Shown here in pieces: positions 42,598 through 52,725 of a stretch of 64,000 nt of DNA; within the stretch, counting starts at the first letter, position 1; each line of letters begins with the position of its first letter. The position numbers and the translations under genes were made by a program. The notes under the pieces are model-generated. The model did not search any database and was not told where the DNA came from. It saw only the letters and a list, made by a program, of their open reading frames with translations. Source of the DNA: Xanthomarina gelatinilytica (GTDB lineage: Bacteria > Bacteroidota > Bacteroidia > Flavobacteriales > Flavobacteriaceae); NCBI RefSeq assembly GCF_000348685.1, contig NZ_ANLA01000004.1:744001-808000 (forward strand). The letters run 5' to 3'.

Positions 42598-43422
42598 TTA
42601 AATAGCAACAACTCCTTTAATATGTGGATGATGTTGATAATTTTCCAAAGTGAAATCTTCAAATTTAAAATCGAAAATATCTTTTACCTCTGGGTTGATT
42701 TTCATTTTAGGCAGAGGTTTAGGGTCCCTCGATAATTGCAATTCCAATTGCTCCAAATGATTGTTGTAAATATGGGCATCTCCAAAGGTGTGAATAAACT
42801 CGCCAGCTTGGTAACCACAAACCTGAGCCATCATCATGGTTAATAAGGCGTAAGATGCAATGTTGAATGGCACTCCCAAAAAAATGTCTGCACTGCGTTG
42901 ATATAGTTGGCAAGATAATTTGCCATCTGCTACATAATACTGAAAAAACGCATGGCAAGGAGGAAGCGCTGCTTTTCCATTGGCAACATTTTCACTAAAG
43001 GTTTTGGAGGTGTCTGGTAAAACCGATGGGTTCCAAGCAGAAACCAGCATGCGTCTGCTATTTGGATTTGTTTTTAAAGTATTTACTATGTCCTTAATTT
43101 GATCGATCTCATCGTTGTTCCAGTTTCTCCATTGATGGCCATAAACAGGGCCTAAATCGCCATGCTCGTCTGCCCATTCGTTCCAAATACGCACGCCATT
43201 TTCTGTAAGATATTGAATGTTTGTGTCTCCTTTTAAAAACCAAAGCAATTCATGAACAATGGATTTTAAATGAAGTTTTTTGGTGGTAACCATTGGGAAG
43301 CCTTCGCTTAAATCGAAGCGCATTTGGTAACCAAACACACTTTTTGTTCCAGTTCCTGTTCGGTCTCCCTTTTCATTTCCGTTTTCCAAAACGTGTTTTA
43401 CTAGGTCTAAATATTGTTTCAT
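42598..43422 (-). CDS. thyA: Thymidylate synthase
   Basis: This 274-residue enzyme methylates dUMP to dTMP using methylene-tetrahydrofolate. It has [20 protein letters not shown] near the start, the catalytic cysteine in [13 protein letters not shown], the [10 protein letters not shown](I/M)FLG-type block and GDAHIY. I prefer the ATG at 43422 (MKQYLDLV) over the one at 43428. Its neighbours are DHFR and a nucleoside transporter, a coherent pyrimidine/folate group. Confidence 0.97.
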   Translation of the reverse strand: MKQYLDLVKHVLENGNEKGDRTGTGTKSVFGYQMRFDLSEGFPMVTTKKLHLKSIVHELLWFLKGDTNIQYLTENGVRIWNEWADEHGDLGPVYGHQWRNWNNDEIDQIKDIVNTLKTNPNSRRMLVSAWNPSVLPDTSKTFSENVANGKAALPPCHAFFQYYVADGKLSCQLYQRSADIFLGVPFNIASYALLTMMMAQVCGYQAGEFIHTFGDAHIYNNHLEQLELQLSRDPKPLPKMKINPEVKDIFDFKFEDFTLENYQHHPHIKGVVAI

Positions 43423-43590
43423 GTTCACTTCCTTTGAAAGCAGGAATCTTTTTTAATTATACTGAAATTTTCAAAAAATAAAAATAGAAAAAAGCCTCTA
43501 ATCAAAAGAATTGAAGCTCGATTATATATTAAAAGTTATTAACTAATGTTTTACGTGCAATAGGATTGATTTATCTGCGGCCATTTGATA

Positions 43591-45303
43591 CTAACCAATG
43601 ATCATTCCAGCTATTGTTGCAGAAATTAATGAGGCTATGGTTCCACCTATAAGTGCTTTCATACCAAACTCTGACAAGACTTTTCGTTGTCCAGGTGCCA
43701 AGGAGCCTATGCCACCAATTTGGATGCCTATAGAGGCAAAATTGGCAAAACCACACAACATGTAAGTTGCCATAATAATGGATTTGTTATAGTTTAAATG
43801 CACTGCATTGGCAACATTTTTTAAATCGGCCAATTGGATATAACCAACAAATTCACTGGCAGCCAATTTAATGCCCAATAATTGTCCCATCATCATAATA
43901 TCTTCGCTTGCCACTCCAATCAACCACATTAAAGGAGCAAATATGGTTCCTAAAATAGCCTCTAACGAAAGAGCTGGATAAGGTGTGTTTGCTGCCATCC
44001 AGGTGTTGATGGTAGAAAAATCCCCTATCCACCCTAAAATACCATTTATCATGGCAATAAATGCTACAAACACCAATAACATGGCTCCAACATTTACAGC
44101 CAACCTTAAGCCTTCTGTAGTTCCATTTGCTATGGCATCTAAGATGTTTGAGCCTATTTTTTCTGAAGATACTTCAACTTCGGTATTAATTTCTTCGGTT
44201 TGAGGATATAGAATTTTAGAAATCACGATAGCTCCAGGAGCAGCCATCACAGATGCCGCTAACAAATGTTTTGCATATACCAATCTTAAAGCAGGATCGT
44301 CTCCACCTAGAAACCCAATGTATGCAGCAAGTACAGCTCCCGCAACGGTTGCCATGCCTCCAATCATCACCAAGAGCATTTCACTTTTGGTCATTTTTTC
44401 CAAATAGGCTTTTATTAAAAGTGGTGCTTCTGTTTGGCCTAAAAAGATGTTTCCAGCCACACTTAAACTTTCAGCTCCAGAAATTTTTAAGAGCTTGGTT
44501 AACAACATGGCCATTAACTTCACTACTTTTTGAATAATGCCTAGATAGAATAAAACCGAGGTCAGTGCCGAAAAGAAAATAATGGTTGGCAACACTTGGA
44601 ATGCAAATATAAATCCAAAGGTGTCCATATCCACTACCAAACCTTCAAACAGGAATTTACTGCCAGCCCTTGTAAAATCCAAAATGCTGATAAAAACCCC
44701 ATCAATGGACTCAAACGCACTTTGTATAAACGGAACTTTTAGTACACCAATGGCAATTAAAAGTTGAAAAGCCAAACCAATACCTACTGTTTTCCAGTTA
44801 ATGGCTTTTCGGTTGGAACTGAACAAAAAGGCAATGAATATCAAAGAAATCATTCCTAAAAGGCCTCTCCAGAGACTGTTAAAGGAAAAACCTTCACTTG
44901 GTTTAATGCTGTCTTCTGTGTTTACTGCAACAGCTTCGTTAAAGGATGTTTTGGCACTGGAGAAATAAAAGGTCTTATGGTTTTCCTTAAACACCAAAGT
45001 GGAGTCTGTAAGTTCGTTAATCCTGTACCTTTTTACGGAATCGAAGGGTTTGTTGTAATAAAAAACCAATAGGTTGTTTTGGTAGATATAATCTCCAGAA
45101 GCTTTAAGGGAGTCTGCACTTACCGAGAATCTAAAGAAACCTTGTTGCAGTTCTAAGCCATCAGTGTTTTTTTTAACTTCCAATTGATTACCAGCTTGAT
45201 CTTGAATGTTTTCAAGTTGCCATTTTTTTTCAATTTCCTGAGCGAATAAGGTTGATGTAATTCCGAAAAAAATAGCTGTAATTGCTAGTAATATTTGTTT
45301 CAT
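43591..45303 (-). CDS. Concentrative nucleoside transporter with an N-terminal periplasmic domain
   Basis: This 570-residue protein begins with a signal-peptide-like segment and about 110 residues of beta-rich domain (WQLENIQDQAGNQLEVKKN and onward, lipocalin-like in pattern). The NupC/CNT permease follows (about 140-570) with its N-, core and C-terminal domains; the GQTEAPLLIKAYL and LLGIKLAASEFVGYI blocks contain the substrate and sodium or proton site. It imports nucleosides by symport. The extra N-terminal domain is not part of classical NupC. Confidence 0.88.
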   Translation of the reverse strand: MKQILLAITAIFFGITSTLFAQEIEKKWQLENIQDQAGNQLEVKKNTDGLELQQGFFRFSVSADSLKASGDYIYQNNLLVFYYNKPFDSVKRYRINELTDSTLVFKENHKTFYFSSAKTSFNEAVAVNTEDSIKPSEGFSFNSLWRGLLGMISLIFIAFLFSSNRKAINWKTVGIGLAFQLLIAIGVLKVPFIQSAFESIDGVFISILDFTRAGSKFLFEGLVVDMDTFGFIFAFQVLPTIIFFSALTSVLFYLGIIQKVVKLMAMLLTKLLKISGAESLSVAGNIFLGQTEAPLLIKAYLEKMTKSEMLLVMIGGMATVAGAVLAAYIGFLGGDDPALRLVYAKHLLAASVMAAPGAIVISKILYPQTEEINTEVEVSSEKIGSNILDAIANGTTEGLRLAVNVGAMLLVFVAFIAMINGILGWIGDFSTINTWMAANTPYPALSLEAILGTIFAPLMWLIGVASEDIMMMGQLLGIKLAASEFVGYIQLADLKNVANAVHLNYNKSIIMATYMLCGFANFASIGIQIGGIGSLAPGQRKVLSEFGMKALIGGTIASLISATIAGMIIG

Positions 45304-45320
45304 TTGTTGGGAAGAATTAG

Positions 45321-45935
45321 TTATCGCTTTGAAATTTCATCACGAATTTTAGCAGCTTTTTCGTAGTCTTCGTTTGCTACAGCTTCATCTAAAAGGGTGT
45401 GCAGTTCGTCCAGGGTTTTGTTTTTGTAAACATCTTTAGCAGAACTGGACTCCAGCTCTTCAGCAATAAAATCGTCAACCAAAACACTGTCGTCTTGAGA
45501 TTCATCGTCGTTTTTTGGGTTCACCTTTAAATAAATCCCAGCTTTGTCCAAAATGTTTTTGTAGGTAAAAATAGGTGCATTAAAACGAAGAGCCAAGGCA
45601 ATGGCATCACTGGTTCTGGCATCTATAATTTCTTCTATTTTATCCCTTTCGCAAATAAGACTGGAATAAAATACACCATCTACCAATTTATGGATAATAA
45701 CCTGCTTGACGACAATATCAAAACGGTCTGCAAAATTTTTAAATAGGTCGTGCGTTAAGGGTCTAGGAGGTCTTATTTCTTTTTCTAGAGCAATAGCAAT
45801 GGATTGCGCTTCGAAGGCTCCAATAACTATAGGTAATTTACGGTCGCCATCTACTTCGTTTAGAATGAGCGCATAAGCGCCATTTTGGGTTTGACTGTAA
45901 GATATTCCTTTGATATTAAGACGTACTAAACTCAT
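45321..45935 (-). CDS. Bifunctional nuclease (DUF151) with UVR domain
   Basis: This 204-residue protein has an N-terminal BFN/DUF151 domain (about 1-130: YALILNEVDGDRKLPIVIGAFEAQSIAIALE, and ARTSDAIALALRFNAPIF) and a C-terminal UVR motif (about 168-203: LHTLLDEAVANEDYEKAAKIRDEI). The family name reflects nuclease activity in one plant member; the bacterial role is not settled. It lies 17 bases upstream of the nucleoside transporter. Confidence 0.9.
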   Translation of the reverse strand: MSLVRLNIKGISYSQTQNGAYALILNEVDGDRKLPIVIGAFEAQSIAIALEKEIRPPRPLTHDLFKNFADRFDIVVKQVIIHKLVDGVFYSSLICERDKIEEIIDARTSDAIALALRFNAPIFTYKNILDKAGIYLKVNPKNDDESQDDSVLVDDFIAEELESSSAKDVYKNKTLDELHTLLDEAVANEDYEKAAKIRDEISKR

Positions 45936-46098
45936 ATATTTTTAAAACACAAAGAACTGTTTAAATTAGGACTTTACCAACTGCTTAAAAGCATATTTGA
46001 TGATTTTGTTAAACTACATTCCCAAAATCTGAGCTGTTATGGATAGTAAATACATTATTTAAACAGTTCTTTTTAACAATACAAGTTAAAAAAAATAT

Positions 46099-47058
46099 TT
46101 ATTGCTGTGCTTTAAAAGCTTTTAATTTTTCGATTAATTTTGGCACCACTTCAAAAGCATCACCAACAATTCCGTAATCTGCAGCTTTAAAGAAAGGTGC
46201 TTCAGGATCTGTATTGATAACCACTTTTACTTTACTGGCATTAATACCGGCAAGATGTTGAATGGCTCCAGAAATACCAATGGCAATATACAAGTTGGCA
46301 GCTACAGGTTTCCCGGTTTGCCCAACGTGTTCGCTATGAGGTCTCCAGCCTAAATCACTTACGGGTTTTGAGCAAGCAGTTGCGGCTCCTAATACGTCTG
46401 CTAGTTCTTCAACCATTCCCCAGTTTTCAGGTCCTTTAAGACCACGACCACCAGACACAACAATTTCTGCATCTGCTATGGTTACTTGTCCTGTAACTTT
46501 ATCAACAGATTCTACTTTAATTCCTAAATCTGGAACGGATGGTGAAAAATCTTCTGCAGAGGCACTTCCTGAATTTTCTTTTACCCCAAAGGCATTCTTG
46601 GATACGCCAACTATTTTTACATCTGTGTTTATAGCTGTCATATTAAATGCTTTGTTGGTAAATGCTGTGCGTTTTACTGTGAATGGCGACGTACTTGAAG
46701 GCGCCTCAACCACGTTGGAAGCGTAACCAGCATCTAAATCAATGGCTAAAAGAGGTGCTAAATACTTACTATCTGCACTGGAACTTACTATAATGACCTT
46801 GGTGCCTTCTTTTTTTGCTGCTTGAGCAATGGCACTGGCATAAGCCTTGGCATTGAAAGTCTCTAATTGCGAATTGTTAACTTTTAAAACCTTGTCTACT
46901 CCATAGTTTCCTAAAACAGAAGTGTCTTCGGCATTAAAAGTAATGGCGGTAACGGTTGTTCCCATTTGGTCTGCAACGGTTTTTGCATAAGAAGCAACTT
47001 CTAAAGCTGTTTTTTTAAAGGTTCCTTTATCGGATTCTGTATATACTAAAACTGACAT
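46099..47058 (-). CDS. etfA: Electron transfer flavoprotein alpha subunit
   Basis: This 319-residue protein forms a heterodimer with EtfB and passes electrons from acyl-CoA dehydrogenases to the quinone pool. The C-terminal FAD domain has VVSGGRGLKGPENW, the GWRPHSEHVGQTGKPVAANLYIAIGISGAIQHLAG signature and INTDPEAPFFKAADYGIVGD. I chose the ATG at 47058 (MSVLVYTES); the upstream extension has no family similarity. Confidence 0.96.
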   Translation of the reverse strand: MSVLVYTESDKGTFKKTALEVASYAKTVADQMGTTVTAITFNAEDTSVLGNYGVDKVLKVNNSQLETFNAKAYASAIAQAAKKEGTKVIIVSSSADSKYLAPLLAIDLDAGYASNVVEAPSSTSPFTVKRTAFTNKAFNMTAINTDVKIVGVSKNAFGVKENSGSASAEDFSPSVPDLGIKVESVDKVTGQVTIADAEIVVSGGRGLKGPENWGMVEELADVLGAATACSKPVSDLGWRPHSEHVGQTGKPVAANLYIAIGISGAIQHLAGINASKVKVVINTDPEAPFFKAADYGIVGDAFEVVPKLIEKLKAFKAQQ

Positions 47059-47134
47059 AATTTTTTTAAATTTTGAATTCCAAAAACTATACTCCAAAAA
47101 GACTTGTTGGAATTGGGATTTTGAAAATTGAGAT

Positions 47135-47881
47135 TTATATTACCTTAGCTTCGTTATGAAGTAAGTTCACTAATTCTTCCACATTATCTGGGTCTATTAA
47201 TTTGATAGCGCCTTTTGGAGCAGGCTTTTCAAATTTTACAGATGCCGTTTCTGTATTGGCATCAACAGGTTCAACCACTTTTAAAGGTTTTTGTCTGGCC
47301 ATCATGATCCCTCTCATATTTGGAATACGCAAGTCGCTTTCTTCTACCAAGCCTTTTTGGCCACCTATAACTAAAGGTAAAGAGGTAGAGACAGTTTCTT
47401 TTCCACCATCAATTTCCCTAACAGCTTTGACATTTGTTCCTTCTACCTCCAGACTAATGCAGTTTGTTACAAAATTTGCTTTTATTAAACCAGCCAGCAT
47501 GCCTGGAACCATACCTCCATTATAATCAATGGATTCACGTCCTGCAATCACTAAATCGTAACCACCATCTTGAACCACCTTAGCTAGTTGTTGTGCCACG
47601 GCAAAACCATCAGTTGCAGCAGTATTCACTCTAATGGCTGCATCTGCTCCTATGGCCAAAGCTTTACGTAAGGTTGGTTCTGTTTCTGGACCACCAACAT
47701 TCACAACATCTACACTGGCTCCTTGTTTTTCCTTGAACCACATGGCACGAGTTAAACCAAATTCATCATTGGGATTGATTACAAACTGTACGCCTGTGGT
47801 ATCAAATTTTGTGTCTCCTTCTGTAAAATTAATTTTTGAAGTCGTATCAGGTACATGACTAATACATACTAATATTTTCAT
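47135..47881 (-). CDS. etfB: Electron transfer flavoprotein beta subunit
   Basis: This 248-residue AMP-binding partner of EtfA starts MKILVCISHVPDTTSKI. It has the INPNDEFGLTRAMWFKE and VIAGRESIDYNGGMVPGMLA blocks and the family signature VREIDGGKETVSTSLPLVIGGQKGLVEESDLRIPNMRGIMMARQKPL region. It lies upstream of etfA with a 76-base gap. It is divergent from pdhB across a 273-base region. Confidence 0.96.
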   Translation of the reverse strand: MKILVCISHVPDTTSKINFTEGDTKFDTTGVQFVINPNDEFGLTRAMWFKEKQGASVDVVNVGGPETEPTLRKALAIGADAAIRVNTAATDGFAVAQQLAKVVQDGGYDLVIAGRESIDYNGGMVPGMLAGLIKANFVTNCISLEVEGTNVKAVREIDGGKETVSTSLPLVIGGQKGLVEESDLRIPNMRGIMMARQKPLKVVEPVDANTETASVKFEKPAPKGAIKLIDPDNVEELVNLLHNEAKVI

Positions 47882-48123
47882 ATTGTTTTTATTTAAATAT
47901 GTGTAATTCTTTTGAGGTTACGAAGTTAATTATTTTATTCAGAATATTTACTATGCATGCATAGTAAATTTATTGAAAATTTCAGATTAATAGAGCAATT
48001 TATTCTTGAGCCAAAAGTTTAGTGTTCTTTTTATTAAGTTAAACTTTCGTGTAATTTCTTAAAGATTTATAATTTCATAAATTATACCTTTTAAAAATAT
48101 ATTATTTTCTTATCAATAATTCT

Positions 48124-48131
48124 TACTTTTG
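48124..48131 (+). promoter_or_regulatory. -7 box upstream of pdhB
   Basis: TACTTTTG is a full match to TAnnTTTG, 23 bases before the ATG at 48155. Confidence 0.55.
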
Positions 48132-48154
48132 CCTTTCGTAATAAAGTAATAGAA

Positions 48155-49132
48155 ATGAAAACAATTCAATTTAGGGAAGCCATTGCCGAAGCCATGAGCG
48201 AAGAAATGCGTAGAGATGAAAGCATTTACTTAATGGGTGAGGAAGTAGCGGAATATAATGGAGCCTACAAAGCTAGTAAAGGCATGCTTGATGAATTTGG
48301 TCCAAAACGTGTTATAGATACGCCAATTGCTGAGCTTGGTTTTGCTGGTATAGCCATTGGTTCTACCATGACAGGTTGCAGACCCATTGTAGAATATATG
48401 ACTTTTAACTTCTCGTTGGTTGGGATTGATCAAATTATAAACAATGCAGCAAAAATTAGACAAATGTCTGGTGGGCAATTTAAATGTCCTATCGTGTTTC
48501 GTGGACCAACAGCTTCTGCTGGACAATTAGCTGCAACGCATTCTCAAGCTTTTGAAAGTTGGTTTGCTAATACGCCAGGTTTAAAAGTGGTCGTGCCATC
48601 CAATCCATATGATGCCAAAGGGCTTTTAAAATCGGCCATACGCGATGACGATCCTGTTATTTTTATGGAAAGTGAACAAATGTATGGAGATAAAGGCGAA
48701 GTACCTGAAGGTGAGTATACCATTCCATTGGGAGTTGCCGATGTAAAACGCGAAGGTACAGATGTTACCATTGTCTCCTTTGGAAAAATTATCAAGGAAG
48801 CCTATAAAGCAGCAGATGAATTGGAAAAAGAAGGCATTTCCTGTGAGATAATCGATTTAAGAACGGTTCGTCCATTGGACAAAGAAGTAATAATTGCATC
48901 AGTTAAAAAAACAAACCGTTTGGTGGTTTTGGAAGAAGCTTGGCCATTTGGAAACGTGTCTACCGAGATTACCTATATCATTCAATCGGAAGCCTTCGAT
49001 TATCTGGATGCACCAATCATTAAAATAAATACGGCAGACACACCTGCACCTTATTCTCCAGTGTTATTGGAAGAATGGTTGCCTAATAGCAACGATGTGG
49101 TAAAAGCTGTTAAAAAAGTACTATATAAATAA
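48155..49132 (+). CDS. pdhB: Pyruvate dehydrogenase E1 component, beta subunit
   Basis: This 325-residue transketolase-type protein starts MKTIQFREAIAEAMSEEM. It has MGEEVAEYNGAYKASKGMLDEFGPKRVIDTPIAELGF-like blocks, the GPTASAGQLAATHSQ segment and VLEEAWPFGNVSTEI in the C-terminal domain. With the alpha subunit it decarboxylates pyruvate using thiamine diphosphate; a branched-chain or acetoin homologue is a less likely alternative. The alpha and E2 genes are not in this window. Confidence 0.92.
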   Translation: MKTIQFREAIAEAMSEEMRRDESIYLMGEEVAEYNGAYKASKGMLDEFGPKRVIDTPIAELGFAGIAIGSTMTGCRPIVEYMTFNFSLVGIDQIINNAAKIRQMSGGQFKCPIVFRGPTASAGQLAATHSQAFESWFANTPGLKVVVPSNPYDAKGLLKSAIRDDDPVIFMESEQMYGDKGEVPEGEYTIPLGVADVKREGTDVTIVSFGKIIKEAYKAADELEKEGISCEIIDLRTVRPLDKEVIIASVKKTNRLVVLEEAWPFGNVSTEITYIIQSEAFDYLDAPIIKINTADTPAPYSPVLLEEWLPNSNDVVKAVKKVLYK

Positions 49133-49197
49133 AATTTTACTATTTTAGTTTAGATTGACTTCATTGGCAATATTGTTGATGAAGTTTTTTTGTTAAT

Positions 49198-51699
49198 ATG
49201 AAATTTAAGTTACTCGCTATATTTTTATTCTCTAGCATCAACTTTTTGTTTGCCCAAACAAAAGTGAGTGGTCATGTTTTTGACGAAAACAATGAGCCAG
49301 TAGCTTATGCCAATATTATTTTTAAAAACTCTTCCGAAGGCACCATTACAGACGAAAACGGTACTTTTTATTTGGAATCTTCAGAAACCTGGAACACTTT
49401 AATTGTGTCTTTTGTAGGTTACGAAACCATAGAGTATCCTCTTGATAAAAAAGTAAATTACAATTTAAAATTTGTCATTTTGGAAGCAGCTTCAGCTTTA
49501 AACGAAGTGGTTATTGTAGCAGGAAAACAGTCTAAAAAAGCAGAAGAAAATCCAGCTATTGCCATTATGCAAAAAATTTGGGAACATAAACGAAAGAATG
49601 GTCTCAGACAATTTAACCAATACGCTTACGATAGATACGAAAAAGTAGAGTTTGACCTCAATACCATTGACAGTGCCTTAATACAAAGCAACCTGTTTAA
49701 AGGAATGGAATTTATATTTAAACATGTGGACACTTCAAACGTTACAGGAAAAACCTATTTGCCCATTTTTGTTAATGAAGAAGTGGCTAAAGTCTATGGA
49801 GATAATATTCTTAAAAAAGAAAAGGTAGAACTAAAAGGGAATAAAAATTCCGGTTTTAGCAACAACCAATCCATTATAGACTTTATTAAAGACCTGTATT
49901 CAGAATATGATGTGTATGATAATTACCTAAAGTTTTTCGATAAAAGCTTTGTAAGTCCAATTTCTACTACAGGAATCAACACTTACAATTATGTGTTGGC
50001 AGATAGTGCTTATATAGATAACAAGTGGTGTTATAATATAATTTATTATCCAAGACGTAAAAACGAGTTGACTTTTAAAGGCGATTTTTGGGTGGCAGAT
50101 ACAACTTTTGCCATTAAAAACATTAACATGCAAGCCTCAAAAAGTGCTAACATAAACTGGGTAAAGGAAATTTATATCGAGCAGGAGTTTGAAGTTTTAA
50201 ACGATTCGGTGTTTTTGGTGAAACGCGATTACTTTATGTCCGATTTTACATTTAATAAAAAAGAAAAGTCAAGGGGTATTTACGGAAAACGCACAACACT
50301 TTACGATAATTATGTGTTTAATGAAGTAAAAGACGAAAAATTCTATAAAGATGAGGTTTTTGACTATAATAAAGACGCCTATAATCGAGAAGATGCTTTT
50401 TGGGACCAAAACCGAATGGAACCTTTAAGCAAGGATGAAAAAGGGGTCTACAAGATGTTGGATACCTTGAAAACCGTTGGAAAATTTAAACGACTCTATA
50501 ATTTGGGTAGTATTTTGGCTTCGGGTTATATAGAAATAGATAGGTGGAATATGGATTATGGCCCTATTTTTTCCAGTTTTGGTTATAATGATGTGGAAGG
50601 CTTGCGTTTAAGGGCTGGAGGAAGAACCTATTTTGGGCCAAACGATTTATGGCGTTTACAGGGTTTTGTGGCTTATGGACTTAAAGATGATAAATTTAAA
50701 TATGGTTTCTCGGCAAAATGGTTGCTCAATCAAAAAAACCGACTCATAATTTCTGCAGGACATAGACGTGACATTGAACAAATAGGAGCTAGCTTAACCA
50801 CCTCAACAGATGTATTGGGTAGGAGTTTGGCATCAAATGCCTTGTTTACAACAGCTCCAAACGATAAACTTTCCAACATTAAATTAACGGCTTTGGCCAT
50901 TGAAATGGAGCCCATAAAAAATGTGCTATTTAGATTGGGTGGAGACTATAGAATCCTGTCTTCGGCCTCAGATGCCTTTAGTCTGGATTATGTGGACCCA
51001 GAGTCACCAACAGGTATTTCATCCGATTTGAAACAATTTGAAAGCACGTTTGCTGTGTCTTATTTTCCTGGGAGAAAAATGACAGGTCATGGTGTTGAAC
51101 GTTTAAACGCAAACGACACCTATGCTTCTATTTTTGCGCAATTTAGCTTAGGGGATAAGCATATTTTCAAAAGCGATTTTAACTATACCAAAATACAGTT
51201 GTCTTATATTCAACCTTGGCAATTGGGAGGCATTGGAAGGTTAAGGTCTACTTTGGAAGCAGGTAAAACCTTTGGAACCGTTCCTTTGGGCTTATTAAGT
51301 GTGGTGCCCGGAAACCAATCGTACTTTTCCATTTACAAATCGTTTTCTCAATTAAACTACTACGAGTTTGTTACAGATACTTATGCAGCCATGCATTTAG
51401 AACACAACTTCAATGGACGATTGTTTTCCAGGATTCCGTTGTTGAGAAAGCTAAATTGGCGAGAGATTATTGGGTTTCGTGCCGTTTGGGGAGATTTAGA
51501 CCAGAAAAATATAGATATAAGTGCGCCATCAAATATTCCTTTAATTGCTCCTACAGACGAAATTTATTACGAATACAGTGTTGGTATTGGTAATATCTTT
51601 AGGATTTTTAGAATAGATTTTAACTTTAGGGGCAATTATTTCAACAACCCTGGAGCTAGAGATTTTGGAATTACCGGAAGCTTCGGGTTTCAGTTTTAA
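49198..51699 (+). CDS. DUF5686 outer-membrane protein with carboxypeptidase-like domain
   Basis: This 833-residue protein has a signal peptide (1-19) and a CarboxypepD_reg-like beta sandwich (about 22-100: VSGHVFDENNEPVAYANIIFKNSSEGTITDENG). A DUF5686 region (about 110-833) follows, whose second half reads as alternating strands of a beta barrel and ends in Phe (GSFGFQF), as outer-membrane proteins do. The function is unknown; a role in the outer membrane or surface is likely. It lies 65 bases after pdhB. Confidence 0.88.
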   Translation: MKFKLLAIFLFSSINFLFAQTKVSGHVFDENNEPVAYANIIFKNSSEGTITDENGTFYLESSETWNTLIVSFVGYETIEYPLDKKVNYNLKFVILEAASALNEVVIVAGKQSKKAEENPAIAIMQKIWEHKRKNGLRQFNQYAYDRYEKVEFDLNTIDSALIQSNLFKGMEFIFKHVDTSNVTGKTYLPIFVNEEVAKVYGDNILKKEKVELKGNKNSGFSNNQSIIDFIKDLYSEYDVYDNYLKFFDKSFVSPISTTGINTYNYVLADSAYIDNKWCYNIIYYPRRKNELTFKGDFWVADTTFAIKNINMQASKSANINWVKEIYIEQEFEVLNDSVFLVKRDYFMSDFTFNKKEKSRGIYGKRTTLYDNYVFNEVKDEKFYKDEVFDYNKDAYNREDAFWDQNRMEPLSKDEKGVYKMLDTLKTVGKFKRLYNLGSILASGYIEIDRWNMDYGPIFSSFGYNDVEGLRLRAGGRTYFGPNDLWRLQGFVAYGLKDDKFKYGFSAKWLLNQKNRLIISAGHRRDIEQIGASLTTSTDVLGRSLASNALFTTAPNDKLSNIKLTALAIEMEPIKNVLFRLGGDYRILSSASDAFSLDYVDPESPTGISSDLKQFESTFAVSYFPGRKMTGHGVERLNANDTYASIFAQFSLGDKHIFKSDFNYTKIQLSYIQPWQLGGIGRLRSTLEAGKTFGTVPLGLLSVVPGNQSYFSIYKSFSQLNYYEFVTDTYAAMHLEHNFNGRLFSRIPLLRKLNWREIIGFRAVWGDLDQKNIDISAPSNIPLIAPTDEIYYEYSVGIGNIFRIFRIDFNFRGNYFNNPGARDFGITGSFGFQF

Positions 51700-51923
51700 T
51701 ACAAGGTTTGTTTTTTCAATTTTATAATTACAGGAACTATATGTTCGTTTAACAATTTGGTGGTTTGTTTATGCGATTCCATGCCACCATGGTAAAAAGT
51801 GCTTGTTAAAACAACCATTAGATTCAATTTATGAAAAACGACTATTTTGTTTCTACCAGTTACACTCATAAAACAGGCCTCTACATGAGTGTCATTTCCA
51901 AACAAAAACGATAAATTGAACAC
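51696..51923 (-). pseudogene. C-terminal remnant of a serine hydrolase (beta-lactamase family)
   Basis: A 75-codon minus-strand frame ends with about 55 residues that match the last part of flavobacterial class C beta-lactamase-like serine hydrolases: GRNKIVVFHKLNLMVVLTST, then a Tyr/His segment and LLNEHIVPVI. Nothing upstream supplies the Ser-x-x-Lys catalytic domain, so only the tail survives. The frame overlaps the end of the DUF5686 gene by 4 bases. The family call is by eye. Confidence 0.5.
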
Positions 51924-52080
51924 ACAAAAAAGTCAAATCTATTTTAGTTGCCCAAAACCAAAGACTTACCTATCTTTGCAGCCCTCTAAATTTGAGGTGA
52001 CGATTTATAAAAAACAATCTTTAATTAAAGAATAAAAGAATATAAAAAATCCCAGTACCAGGGAACTAAAACAAGTTTTT
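51924..52080. other. Intergenic region with ppa promoter
   Basis: It holds the full-match -7 box TATCTTTG at 51971-51978, about 103 bases before the ppa ATG. I see nothing else beyond AT-rich leader. Confidence 0.5.
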
Positions 52081-52608
52081 ATGACAAGCAAAGGAAAATT
52101 AACGTTTGATGTTTTAATTGAAATACCAAAAGGAAGTAGAAACAAATATGAATATGATTTCGATTTAAAGAAAATCCGTTTCGACAGAATGTTGTTTTCA
52201 TCCATGATGTATCCAGCCGATTACGGGTTTGTTCCGGAAACATTGGCTTTAGACGGAGACCCTTTGGATGTTTTGGTGTTAGGAGGTGAGCCAACTTTTC
52301 CAATGTGTGTGGTTGAGGTAAAACCCATAGGTGTATTTCACATGGCAGATGAAAAAGGACCGGATGAAAAGGTGATTTGTGTGCCAGTTTCCGATCCAAT
52401 TTGGAACAACTTAAACGATTTGTCTGATATGAACCCACATCAAATAAAAGAAATTGAACATTTCTTCCAAGTATATAAAGACCTTGAAAAAAAGAAAGTG
52501 GACGTTGGTGGATGGGGAAATGCCGAAGAAGCTTACGATATCCTGAACAAATGCGTGAAACGCTACGAAACGAGCGAGCATAAAACCAATGGCGATTTTA
52601 CCATTTAA
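52081..52608 (+). CDS. ppa: Soluble inorganic pyrophosphatase
   Basis: This 175-residue family I pyrophosphatase hydrolyses PPi to two phosphates. It has EIPKGSRNKYEYD near the start, the metal-binding signature DGDPLDVLVLGG (about 59-70), and KVICVPVSDP. The length is typical of bacterial type I enzymes. It is followed by a terminator and then the membrane pyrophosphatase gene. Confidence 0.96.
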   Translation: MTSKGKLTFDVLIEIPKGSRNKYEYDFDLKKIRFDRMLFSSMMYPADYGFVPETLALDGDPLDVLVLGGEPTFPMCVVEVKPIGVFHMADEKGPDEKVICVPVSDPIWNNLNDLSDMNPHQIKEIEHFFQVYKDLEKKKVDVGGWGNAEEAYDILNKCVKRYETSEHKTNGDFTI

Positions 52609-52630
52609 TAACAACAATTTTTAAAAATGC

Positions 52631-52665
52631 AAACCCTTATCACTTTAGCTGTATAAGGGTTTTTT
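52631..52665 (+). terminator. Terminator of ppa
   Basis: A 10-bp stem AAACCCTTAT/ATAAGGGTTT with a 12-base loop followed by a T run. Confidence 0.75.
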
Positions 52666-52683
52666 AATGTTAGGGTATTTTGT

Positions 52684-52691
52684 TACATTTG
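52684..52691 (+). promoter_or_regulatory. -7 box upstream of hppA
   Basis: TACATTTG is a full match to TAnnTTTG, 34 bases before the ATG at 52726. Confidence 0.5.
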
Positions 52692-52725
52692 CTGCTGCTA
52701 AAAACTAATCAAATAATAAAATAAT

